Assembly (NCBI GenBank): GCA_038328575.1
Contig: JBBQMD010000007.1
Coordinates: forward strand, 7,198-71,197
Length of the DNA: 64,000 nucleotides
Source: JACVCS01 sp038328575
GTDB taxonomy: Bacteria > Planctomycetota > Phycisphaerae > Phycisphaerales > UBA1924
Direction: 5' to 3'
The position numbers were made by a program, and so were the translations under genes. Within the stretch, counting starts at the first letter, position 1. Every line of letters starts with the position of its first letter. The notes below the pieces were generated by a model, which did not search any database, was not told where the DNA came from, and worked only from the letters and a program-made list of their open reading frames with translations. Of this stretch, positions 17,894 through 25,299 are shown piece after piece.

Positions 17894-18657
17894 TCGTTGA
17901 GAAGATCCGGGCGGCGTGCGCGGGTCCGCTCCAGGCGCTGGGCGAGGCGCCAGCGTTCAACCGCTTCGTGATTGCCAGAGAGCAACACGTCGGGAACTTC
18001 ACGCCCGCGCCAGACGCGGGGCTTGGTGTAGTGCGGACAGTCAAGCAGGCGGGTGTCGGGCGGGATCTCGAGGCGGTCGCGCTTGGGCGTTTGTGGGCCG
18101 CCTAGGAAGCTGGAGGCGATGCCGAAGGAATCTTGCTGAGCCGAGAGTTCGTCGCCCAGCGCGCCGGGGATGAGGCGGGCCACGGCGTCGATGAGGAGGA
18201 TGGCGGCCAGCTCGCCAGAGCTGAGCACGAAGTCGCCGATGGAGAGTTCGCGCGCGGCGAGCTCGTCGATGACGCGCTCGTCAATGCCCTCGTAGTGGCC
18301 GGCGATGATGAGCAGGCGCGGGGCGCGGGCGAGGGATTCGACGATCGGCTGCGTGAGGCGCTCGCCCTGCGGCGTCATGAGCAGGCGCGTCGCGGGGCGC
18401 GAGTCCAGCGCTTCGACCGCGATCACGCTGTCGTAGACGGGTTGGCAGGCCATGACCATGCCCGGGCCGCCGCCGAAGGGCCGGTCGTCAGTCTTCTGGT
18501 GCTTGTCGGTGGTGAAGGAGCGGATGTCGGTAGCGTGCCAATCGATGAGCCCGGCGGCGCGGGCGCGGGCGGGCATGCTGAGGTTGAGGGCGCCGCCGGG
18601 CAGGGCGGGGTCAAACATCTGGGGGAAGGTGGTCAGGATGTCGACGCGAAGGGGCAT
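17890..18657 (-). CDS. trmD: tRNA (guanine-37-N1)-methyltransferase
   Basis: A 255-residue SPOUT-class methyltransferase that makes m1G37 in tRNAs reading CNN codons with S-adenosylmethionine, which prevents frameshifting. Family motifs are DILTTFPQMFD at the start, DDRPFGGGPGMVM, the knot segments IIAGHYEGIDERV and ELSIGDFVLSSGELAA, and CPHYTKPRVWRGREVPDVLLSGNH. Length is normal. It lies downstream of rpsP, as in many bacteria, but a terminator separates the two genes and rimM and rplS are absent. Confidence 0.97.
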   Translation of the reverse strand: MPLRVDILTTFPQMFDPALPGGALNLSMPARARAAGLIDWHATDIRSFTTDKHQKTDDRPFGGGPGMVMACQPVYDSVIAVEALDSRPATRLLMTPQGERLTQPIVESLARAPRLLIIAGHYEGIDERVIDELAARELSIGDFVLSSGELAAILLIDAVARLIPGALGDELSAQQDSFGIASSFLGGPQTPKRDRLEIPPDTRLLDCPHYTKPRVWRGREVPDVLLSGNHEAVERWRLAQRLERTRARRPDLLND

Positions 18658-18741
18658 TGGGGGATTGGTGGCGTTCGAGGCAAGCTTGAGGTGAGCGTAC
18701 GACGAGGTCGTTCAGGGCGGTGAGACGGTGTCAGCCTTGCC

Positions 18742-18775
18742 AAAAACAAACAAGCCCGCCAGAGCGGCGGGCCTG
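18742..18775 (-). terminator. rho-independent terminator after rpsP
   Basis: On the minus strand a 7-bp perfect stem (GCCCGCC / GGCGGGC, at 18754-18760 and 18766-18772, 5-base loop) is followed by TTGTTTGTTTTT. It lies 36 bases after the rpsP stop codon and before trmD, so rpsP transcripts would mostly end here. Confidence 0.85.
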
Positions 18776-18807
18776 TGATGAGGTCAATGGGTAAGCCCGG
18801 GCTCGAT

Positions 18808-19167
18808 TCAGCCCTTGGCTTCTTCCTTCTTCTTGGGCTGGGCGGCGATCGCGGCCCGCTTCTCAGCGCCCTTCTTGGAGGCATCGGCGCGCTCGGCGAC
18901 CTGGGCCTTCCAAGCGTCCTGATTCAAGACGTTGTTCTTGGCGAGCATGTCGCGGACGGTGTCCGAGGGCTGAGCGCCGACGCTCAGCCAGTGCTTGATG
19001 CGATCGATCTTGAGCTCGATGTCCTTCTCGCCCTTGGCGGCGACCGGGTTGTACCAGCCGAGACTCTCGAGGACGACGCCGTCACGCTTGACGCGGCTGT
19101 CCACGGCGGAAATGCGATAGAACGGACGGTGCGGACGACCAATGCGGCTCATGCGAATACGGACCAC
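18808..19167 (-). CDS. rpsP: 30S ribosomal protein S16
   Basis: A 119-residue ribosomal protein of the small subunit body. The N-terminus MVRIRMSRIGRPHRPFYRI and the middle LGWYNPVA and DRIKHWLSVGAQPSDTVR are diagnostic. The tail (from about residue 85) is Lys/Ala/Glu-rich and longer than in E. coli S16 (82 residues), which is common outside Proteobacteria. Translation starts with GTG at 19167, with GGAG six bases before. The gene is followed by its own terminator, then trmD. Confidence 0.97.
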   Translation of the reverse strand: MVRIRMSRIGRPHRPFYRISAVDSRVKRDGVVLESLGWYNPVAAKGEKDIELKIDRIKHWLSVGAQPSDTVRDMLAKNNVLNQDAWKAQVAERADASKKGAEKRAAIAAQPKKKEEAKG

Positions 19168-19287
19168 GCGCGATCTCCAATCTGACCCGGTGCTGGTTGC
19201 GAAGGCCGGAACGGTCCCGGCGCCCGGTTTCGGGCCTCAACAATAGCCCGGACGAGGGCGTGGGTCGAGTGGGGAGGGGGATGAGAA

Positions 19288-19327
19288 GTGGCAAAGTGGC
19301 AAAGTGGCAAGGTGGCAAGGTGGCAAA
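19288..19327. repeat. 8-bp tandem repeat, five copies (GTGGCAAR)
   Basis: Five head-to-tail copies of an 8-bp unit, GTGGCAAA with A/G variation in the last base, lie 120 bases upstream of rpsP. The same unit in reverse complement (GCCACTTC) forms a longer array at 56581-56644. Confidence 0.85.
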
Positions 19328-19436
19328 GCTCACGGCCTCGAGTTCCGGCTCTAGTGCCCAGTTCCACCAAATGGAACCGGCTCAATTGGCCTAATTTTGA
19401 GGCGGCCGCGCGAGATCCTTCCGTGCGAGTACTCGC

Positions 19437-20006
19437 TCAGTTCGCTTTGGGCTTGTCGCGTTGGGTGATGCGTTGGGCGAGGTTGGCCGCGAGGTCGGTG
19501 TCCTCGGCGGCGGTCATTTCGCTGCGGGGCTGGATGTCTTGCTTGACCAGTTTAGGGTCGGTGTGGCGGCCGCCGAGGCGGACCGACGTGCTGGAGGGCC
19601 GCCAGCCGGGGTAGTACGTCCGCTGGATGAAGACGCGGACGCGCATGTCGGTAGGGTCGCTCGACTCTGTCAGGTCCACGCGTGAAGGGTCGGCGGCGCT
19701 GGTGGAGTTCGCGGGCCGAAACTCGACCCGGACCACGCGATCCAATCGATCGAGCACGTCCTGGGCCGTGCGGACCACGCCGGCCCGCGGCTGCGTCGTC
19801 AGCACACCGGCGCGAGCGTCCACGCGATCCAGCACCCAGCCGGACTCCAGCAGTTCGTCGCGAGCGGCCTGAAAGCGGGCGGTGTAGGCGGTGGCGGTGA
19901 CACCCTGCGCGGGCGCGGGGGCCTTGTGGCTGGCGGCACAGCCAGCGAGCGAGGCGGCGAGGGAGAGTCCGAGTGTGAGCGGGATCGCGAGCGTGGGGCG
20001 GGTCAT
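19437..20006 (-). CDS. lipoprotein of unknown function
   Basis: A 189-residue protein with a lipoprotein signal peptide: a hydrophobic stretch ends in a lipobox LAGC around residue 23, after which Cys would be lipidated. The mature part has a helical segment (ARFQAARDELLESGWVLDRVD), a strand pair (RAGVLTTQPRAG) and a basic region (VRVFIQRTYYPGWRPSS). The pattern resembles small envelope lipoproteins that fold over a helix and sheet, but no family is recognised. It lies alone, on the same strand as the downstream rpsP. Confidence 0.75.
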   Translation of the reverse strand: MTRPTLAIPLTLGLSLAASLAGCAASHKAPAPAQGVTATAYTARFQAARDELLESGWVLDRVDARAGVLTTQPRAGVVRTAQDVLDRLDRVVRVEFRPANSTSAADPSRVDLTESSDPTDMRVRVFIQRTYYPGWRPSSTSVRLGGRHTDPKLVKQDIQPRSEMTAAEDTDLAANLAQRITQRDKPKAN

Positions 20007-20052
20007 GCCGAGGAGTGTACAGCGTGGGACGCCTCGGAGCGACCGGCGTTGA

Positions 20053-21636
20053 CTAGCCCCCCGCGGCTTCTTTACCCGGGTCGATGGCGAGTTGCCGCAT
20101 CTTTTTGTAGAGCGTGGTGCGGTTGATGCCGAGGCGCTCCGCGGCCTTCATGCGGTTGTAGCCGCTGGCCTTGAGGGCGTCGAGGATGATGCGGCGCTCG
20201 GGCTCGCGCATGGCGGCTTCAAGAGATTGCGTGATGGGGGCGGCTGGCTGCGGTGCGGGTGCGCCGATGGGCGGCGTGTGTGGGAAGGGGCCGCCGGGGC
20301 GTGGGTATGGCGCTGGCGCGAGGTCTGGTGACGGGCTTGGGCTCGCTGGCGAGGACATGACGCCCGGGCTCCACATCGGAGCGGTCGCGACGGGTGAGCC
20401 GGTGATGACGTGCGGGGGCAGGTCTTCGAGCGTGACGGTGGGGCGACGGCTGAGCACGACGGCGCGCTCGATGATGTTGCCCAGTTCGCGGACGTTGCCC
20501 GGGAACGGGTAGCGGCGCAGCGCGTCCATGGCCTGCTGGTCAACTCCAGTGACGACGCGCCCGATGGAGGCGGAGTGCTGGCGAAGGAAGTGCTCGACGA
20601 GCATCGTGACATCGCTGACCCGCTCGCGCAATGGCGGCAGCTCGATCTTGACCACGTTGATCCGGTAGTACAGGTCCTGGCGGAAGCGCCCCGACGCGAC
20701 CAGGTCTTCCAGCGCCTGGTTGCTGGCGAGGATGACGCGGCAGTCCACCTCGACGGTGTCGTTGCTGCCGACAGGCTCGAACTTGCGCTCTTGCAGGACG
20801 CGCAGGAGCTTGAGCTGCATGCCCGGGCTGGCGCTGTTGATCTCGTCGAGGAAGATGGTTCCGCCGCTGGCGGCGAGGAACTTGCCGGCTTTGTCCGCAT
20901 GAGCGCCGGTGAAGCTGCCCTTGACGTGCCCGAAGAGCTCGCTTTCGAGGAGTGTTTCGGGGATGCTGCCGCAGGCGAGCTCGACGAAGGGCTTGCTGCG
21001 ACGGGGTGAGCGATGGTGGATGGCGTGGGCGATGAGGCTCTTGCCGGTGCCGCTCTCGCCGGTCATGAGCACGGTGGTCTTGGTGGGCGCCACGGCCTCG
21101 ATGAGGTCGTAGGTCTTGAGCATCCGCGGGTCGGCGCCGATGATCGAGTCGAGCCCGAAGCGCACGTCAAGCTGTTGGCGCAGCTCGCGGTTCTCGGCTT
21201 GGAGCGTGGCTTGGCGCAGGGCGCGTTCGAGGGCGATGCGCAGCTCGCTATCGACGACGGGCTTGGTGAGAAAGTCGGTCGCGCCCATGCGCACGGCGCG
21301 CACGGCGTTCTCGATCGTGCCGTAGCCGGTGAGCATGAGCATGGCGGTGCCGGGGTGATCGCTGACGACGCGTTTGAGGAGCTCGAGGCCGTCGAGCTTG
21401 GGCATGGCGACGTCGGAGATGATGACCTCGAAGGGGCGTGCGGGGGTGCTAGCTGATTCGCCTTTTTCAGCCGCGGAGATGGCGAGGAGTGCCTCTTCGC
21501 CATCGAGGGCGGTGCTGACATCGCAGCGTTCAGCGCGCAGGAACTCCGCGAGTGACTCGGCGACAATCGGGTCATCATCAACCACGAGGACGCGATGGTT
21601 CCCGCCGGTGTCTTTGTTGAGTTTGAGTGCGGTCAT
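20053..21636 (-). CDS. sigma-54-dependent response regulator (NtrC family)
   Basis: A 527-residue transcription activator. An N-terminal receiver (VLVVDDD, phosphoacceptor Asp75 in IISDVAMPKLDG, LTGYG, Lys in FLTKP) is followed by an AAA+ domain with Walker A GESGTGKS (193-200), sigma-54 contact loop GSFTGA (240-245, usually GAFTGA) and Walker B GGTIFLDE (258-265). A Pro-rich linker precedes a Fis-type helix-turn-helix (LKASGYNRMKAAERLGINRTTLYKKM). It would melt sigma-54 promoters once phosphorylated. The ATG at 21636 is two bases after the stop of the histidine kinase, so the two form an operon. Confidence 0.95.
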   Translation of the reverse strand: MTALKLNKDTGGNHRVLVVDDDPIVAESLAEFLRAERCDVSTALDGEEALLAISAAEKGESASTPARPFEVIISDVAMPKLDGLELLKRVVSDHPGTAMLMLTGYGTIENAVRAVRMGATDFLTKPVVDSELRIALERALRQATLQAENRELRQQLDVRFGLDSIIGADPRMLKTYDLIEAVAPTKTTVLMTGESGTGKSLIAHAIHHRSPRRSKPFVELACGSIPETLLESELFGHVKGSFTGAHADKAGKFLAASGGTIFLDEINSASPGMQLKLLRVLQERKFEPVGSNDTVEVDCRVILASNQALEDLVASGRFRQDLYYRINVVKIELPPLRERVSDVTMLVEHFLRQHSASIGRVVTGVDQQAMDALRRYPFPGNVRELGNIIERAVVLSRRPTVTLEDLPPHVITGSPVATAPMWSPGVMSSPASPSPSPDLAPAPYPRPGGPFPHTPPIGAPAPQPAAPITQSLEAAMREPERRIILDALKASGYNRMKAAERLGINRTTLYKKMRQLAIDPGKEAAGG

Positions 21637-21638
21637 GG

Positions 21639-22565
21639 TCAGGCTCGCGGTTCGGGCGGGGATTCGGTCGGCGCGTCGGGCCAGGGGGCGAGGCGGTTTG
21701 CCTCGCGAGGGAGCCAGACGCTGAGGCATGCACCGGGCTTGTCGATGCGGTTTCCCAGGTCCATCCAGCCGCCATGCTGCTCGATGAGCTCGCGCACGAG
21801 CGCGAGGCCGACGCCGAGGTGGCCGCGTTTGGTGGTCGCGCCGGGCGAGCCAGCACCGAGGCGAAACAGGGCGGGGGAAACGCCGGGGCCGTTGTCGCTG
21901 ATGGTGATTCGAAGGCCGGCTCGCCCGCCGGCGGGCGCGTCATCGACACGGACCTCGACCGATCCGGTGTTCAGGGGGGTGTGGGGGGGGATTGGGGTGA
22001 GGGGGGGCAGGGTGCGCGAGGTGCGGGCCTCGCTGATGGCCTCGATGGCGTTGCGCACTGCGTTCAGGACGATTGTGTAGACGCACATGGCTGGCGCGCG
22101 CCCCGCGGCCTCGTCGATCGTCGCGATGACCTCGATGCTTTGCTCGGTCGCCAGCGGCTCGGCGATCGCGATGGCGGAGCCGACGGCCTCGTTGATCGTG
22201 CCGGGCGTCAGCCACGCGCGCTTGTCGCGCCCCGCGGCGTGGTCTACGCAGACGGTCATCTGTTCCAAGGCAGCGCGGATGACTTTGAGCCGGCGCTCCA
22301 GATCCTGCTCCTGGCCGGGCTCGATGGAAGTACGGGTCAGCGCGCCGCTCATAAGCGAGACGTGGCGCAGGGTGCCATCCAAGAGGCTGGACAGTTCGTG
22401 AATGAGGGCGGTGAGACGCTCGCTGATGGCGCCAGCCTCGGCGCGGATCTGGCGTGCTCCCGGGGCGAGCTGTTGCCCGACGCGAATAACTTTGGGCTGG
22501 CCAAGCGGGCGCGTCGGGTCTTCACTGCGCGCACTGTCGTCCTGAGGCCTCATGTGGCGATTCAT
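21639..22565 (-). CDS. sensor histidine kinase, partner of the NtrC-like regulator
   Basis: A 308-residue soluble kinase without membrane helices. The H-box is ALIHELSSLLDGTLRHVSLM; its His should be the phosphoacceptor. The HATPase_c domain is compact: NAVRNAIEAI (N box), ISDNGPGV (G1), RGHLGVGLALVRELIEQHGGWM (G2). A Pro/Thr-rich loop between the N and G1 boxes is encoded by G-rich DNA. There is no PAS or other sensor domain, so it must sense through an interacting protein or a cytoplasmic signal. It ends two bases before the regulator's start. The ATG at 22565 is preferred, but 22553 is possible. Confidence 0.9.
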   Translation of the reverse strand: MNRHMRPQDDSARSEDPTRPLGQPKVIRVGQQLAPGARQIRAEAGAISERLTALIHELSSLLDGTLRHVSLMSGALTRTSIEPGQEQDLERRLKVIRAALEQMTVCVDHAAGRDKRAWLTPGTINEAVGSAIAIAEPLATEQSIEVIATIDEAAGRAPAMCVYTIVLNAVRNAIEAISEARTSRTLPPLTPIPPHTPLNTGSVEVRVDDAPAGGRAGLRITISDNGPGVSPALFRLGAGSPGATTKRGHLGVGLALVRELIEQHGGWMDLGNRIDKPGACLSVWLPREANRLAPWPDAPTESPPEPRA

Positions 22566-22659
22566 CGACACGACCGGGAGGCGACTTCAGCCGAGCGCCT
22601 GCAAATGGCCACAAGCATGACCACCGCCCTAGTCTTTGGCCCTTTTCTGGAGCGCACCC

Positions 22660-24117
22660 ATGGCGGACGTGTTGATGTTGAGCGTGAGCGGCTGTCGCGG
22701 CGTGGTGGGATCGTCGCTGACCCCGCAGATAGTGGCCCGGTTCGCGGGGACGATCGGGAGATTCTTGCGCGACGAACGCCCGGCGAACGCCAAGGCCAAG
22801 CGCCGGCCCATGGTGGTGGTGGCGCGCGACGGGCGCGCGGGCGGGCACATGGTTCGTGACGCGGCCCGGGCCGGGCTCTTGGCAGCGGGGTGTGACGTGG
22901 TGGACATTGGCATCGCGATGACGCCGTCGTGCGCTGTGAGCGTGGATTCGCTGGACGCTGACGCGGGGGTCGTGCTCACGGCAAGCCACAACCCGCAGCA
23001 ATGGAACGGAATGAAGTTCATCCTGCGGGCGCGCGGGAAGAACTCGGGGTTGTTCGGATCGTCAGCCTGCGCACCGGCGAAGGCGACAGCGGATCGAGTG
23101 ATTCAAGCGTTTCGCGATGGGCAGGGGCAAGAAGCGGATGAGACCCTGGTGACGTGGGACCAAGTGGGCGAGATCGAAGAGGCGCCGACTGAGGGTGGAT
23201 TTTTGCACGCGTCAAGAGCCGCCGAGGCGATTGCGGAGCTTGGGTTTGCGTCAGCGATCAAGAAGCGAAAGTTCAAGGTCGTGCTGGATTGCGTCAACGG
23301 CGCGGGGCGGATGATCTCGCCGAGCTGGCTGAGCGCGGGCGGGAGCACCGTGATGGCTCTTGGCGACGATGATTCAGGTCTGTTCCCGCACACGCCGGAG
23401 CCGACACGAGAAAACTTGGTGAGCCTGAGCAAGGCGATGAAGAAGGCGCGGGCGGACGTTGGCTTTGCGCAGGATCCGGACGCGGACCGGCTGGCGATCG
23501 TCGATGAGCGAGGAGCGTACATCGGTGAGGAGTACACGCTGGTATTGGCGACGATGGCGCTGGGCGAGGCGGGGGCGCTGAAGAAGGGCCAGACGCTGGT
23601 GGTGAACCTGTCGACGAGCCGGATGATTGAGGATATCGCGGCGCGGTATGGTTGCCGCGTGCAGCGGTCGGCGGTGGGCGAAGCGAACGTCGTGGAGTTG
23701 ATGAAGGCGCTCAAAAGCCCGCTGGGGGGAGAGGGCAACGGCGGGGTGATCTGGCCGCGGGTGACATACATTCGCGATTCGCTGGGTGCGATGGGGTTGG
23801 TGCTGGGGTTGATGGCGGGGACGAAGAAGCCGCTGAGCGAGATCGTGAAGACGATCCCGGCATATGCGATCACCAAACGGAAGGTGGACCTCAAGGACCA
23901 GGCGGACGCGAAGCGGGCGGGCGAGGCCATCGCGAAGCAGTACGCCAGCGAGCGGATCGACCGGCAAGACGGCGTGCGCGTGGACTTTGACCAAGAGCGC
24001 GCGTGGCTGCACGTGCGCGCGAGTAATACGGAGCCGATCATGCGGTTGATCGCGGAGGCCCCGAGCCAGAAGCTGGCGACGAAGATTCTGGATGACGCGG
24101 CCCGCGTAATCGGGTGA
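22660..24117 (+). CDS. phosphohexomutase, GlmM/phosphomannomutase type
   Basis: A 485-residue alpha-D-phosphohexomutase. The active-site serine is in TASHNPQQWNGMKF; the metal loop is DPDADRLAIVDERG; the sugar-binding loop is GEGNGGVIWP and the phosphate loop is ASNTEPIMRLIAE. Such enzymes convert glucosamine-6-P, mannose-6-P or glucose-6-P to the 1-phosphate for wall or polysaccharide precursors. GEGNGG at the sugar loop leaves open whether the substrate is glucosamine or mannose, so no symbol is given. The ATG at 22660 is supported by GGAG eight bases before. It stands divergent from the kinase gene. Confidence 0.93.
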   Translation: MADVLMLSVSGCRGVVGSSLTPQIVARFAGTIGRFLRDERPANAKAKRRPMVVVARDGRAGGHMVRDAARAGLLAAGCDVVDIGIAMTPSCAVSVDSLDADAGVVLTASHNPQQWNGMKFILRARGKNSGLFGSSACAPAKATADRVIQAFRDGQGQEADETLVTWDQVGEIEEAPTEGGFLHASRAAEAIAELGFASAIKKRKFKVVLDCVNGAGRMISPSWLSAGGSTVMALGDDDSGLFPHTPEPTRENLVSLSKAMKKARADVGFAQDPDADRLAIVDERGAYIGEEYTLVLATMALGEAGALKKGQTLVVNLSTSRMIEDIAARYGCRVQRSAVGEANVVELMKALKSPLGGEGNGGVIWPRVTYIRDSLGAMGLVLGLMAGTKKPLSEIVKTIPAYAITKRKVDLKDQADAKRAGEAIAKQYASERIDRQDGVRVDFDQERAWLHVRASNTEPIMRLIAEAPSQKLATKILDDAARVIG

Positions 24118-24137
24118 GCGGTGGGTCCGCGATTGCG

Positions 24138-24437
24138 TCAGGGCGTTTGTTCCTCGGGCGCGATGACTTCGACGAGGGTGACTTGTTGCATGAGGAAGGT
24201 CACTCGGACGTGCTGGTTGGGCGCGAGCGTCGCGCCGGGGGCCAGGGCGTGAGCCGCAACGCGCAGGCGGGTGGCCTGATCGGTGGCGACCTGCTCGGCG
24301 GTTTGCAGGAGGAGGTCGAGGTAGCGGTCGCCGTGGATCGACACGGGCGAGGCGGAGATGACGCGGCCGGAGATGTGACCTGCCAGGGGAAGCACGCCGA
24401 AGCGTACCCGGGCGCGTCGAGGTGCGGGACGGGACAC
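24138..24437 (-). CDS. small protein of unknown function
   Basis: A 99-residue frame with a GTG start. Its sequence alternates strands and one helix (VRFGVLPLAGHISGRVIS, RYLDLLLQTAEQVATD, HVRVTFLMQQVTLVEVIAP) and looks like a real folded protein, more so than the opposite frame, which is Gly/Asp-rich. It is convergent with the phosphohexomutase (20 bases between) and divergent from the next small gene. No family is recognised and the GTG start is uncertain. Confidence 0.5.
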   Translation of the reverse strand: MSRPAPRRARVRFGVLPLAGHISGRVISASPVSIHGDRYLDLLLQTAEQVATDQATRLRVAAHALAPGATLAPNQHVRVTFLMQQVTLVEVIAPEEQTP

Positions 24438-24455
24438 GCGTGCTAAACTGAGAGC

Positions 24456-24728
24456 ATGATGACGATCAAGCTTTCAATCGGTGATCAGGTGCGCGTCACG
24501 CAGCAGGTGGCGCGCCAGCCGCTGGGTGGCGGCCCGATGGTCACCGAGGTTCAAGGCGAGGTGATCAAGTTCGACCAGATGAAGACCGGCTCGTGGTACG
24601 CCCATGGGAAGGACGACAAGCTGTGGCTCGAAAGTCTGATCCTCAAGAAGCCCGACGGCGAGATCGTGTACCTGAACCTTGATCAGAACTCGAACGTCGA
24701 AGTCACGCGGGCGGCGAGCGTCGGGTGA
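24456..24728 (+). CDS. small conserved-looking protein of unknown function
   Basis: A 90-residue protein without signal peptide or membrane helix. It starts MMTIKLSIGDQVRVTQQV and contains VQGEVIKFDQMKTGSWYAHGKDDKLWLESLILKK, which suggests a small beta-barrel (SH3- or OB-like). A second ATG follows immediately. It is divergent from the 99-residue gene with only 18 bases between. The balanced composition supports it being coding. Confidence 0.7.
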   Translation: MMTIKLSIGDQVRVTQQVARQPLGGGPMVTEVQGEVIKFDQMKTGSWYAHGKDDKLWLESLILKKPDGEIVYLNLDQNSNVEVTRAASVG

Positions 24729-24791
24729 GCAAGGCGGGGTGGGGGGCACGAGGGCTGGGTGTGTTCACGAAGTGAACTGGAGAGAATTATC

Positions 24792-25184
24792 ATGATCACC
24801 GTTCGCACGTTTATCGTGGGTCTTGGGCTGACGGCGCTGACGATCGGCGCGTGCGAGCGGCGGAACGCCGAAGCAACGAACGCGGCGAAGGTGGGGGGAG
24901 CGGCTCGAGCGTCGGAGACGGTGCCGCCGCGAGCGAAGGCGGAATCCATCGCGGAGCTGACGCTGGAGGTCGATGGCATGGTGTGCCAAGGGTGTGTTGC
25001 TGATGTTCGCGAGGTGCTCATGGCGGTGCCGGGGGTCGTGGACGTGAACGTCACTTTGGAGACCAAGCGCGTGGTGGTGAAGGTGGATGCGAAGAACCCG
25101 CCTGAGGCAGCGGGGCTGTGCCGCGTGTTGATTGACGCGGGGCATGAAGCGCGGGTGGCGGAGATGGCGCCGAAGAAGTCGTGA
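24792..25184 (+). CDS. heavy-metal-associated (HMA) domain lipoprotein
   Basis: A 130-residue protein. The signal peptide (TVRTFIVGLGLTALTIGAC) ends in a lipobox-like LTIGAC. After a linker comes an HMA domain (about 58-122) with the metal-binding motif GMVCQGCVADV, whose two cysteines bind Cu(I) or similar soft metals in the family, and the usual VPGVVDVNVTLETKRVVV strand. It would be an envelope metal-binding or metallochaperone protein. No copper ATPase is next to it; a CDF exporter lies far away at 50.3 kb. The ATG at 24792 has GGAG in front. Confidence 0.88.
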   Translation: MITVRTFIVGLGLTALTIGACERRNAEATNAAKVGGAARASETVPPRAKAESIAELTLEVDGMVCQGCVADVREVLMAVPGVVDVNVTLETKRVVVKVDAKNPPEAAGLCRVLIDAGHEARVAEMAPKKS

Positions 25185-25299
25185 GCGCACGGGCGCGCGC
25201 GACCGCCGGTGCGGGTCGATCGTAAATGCCGCAGGGTCGCGTGCTGAAGACCTGGGTTGTGCGGAGTGTCCCGGAGCGTGTGCGCTCGGGGTTCGCCCG

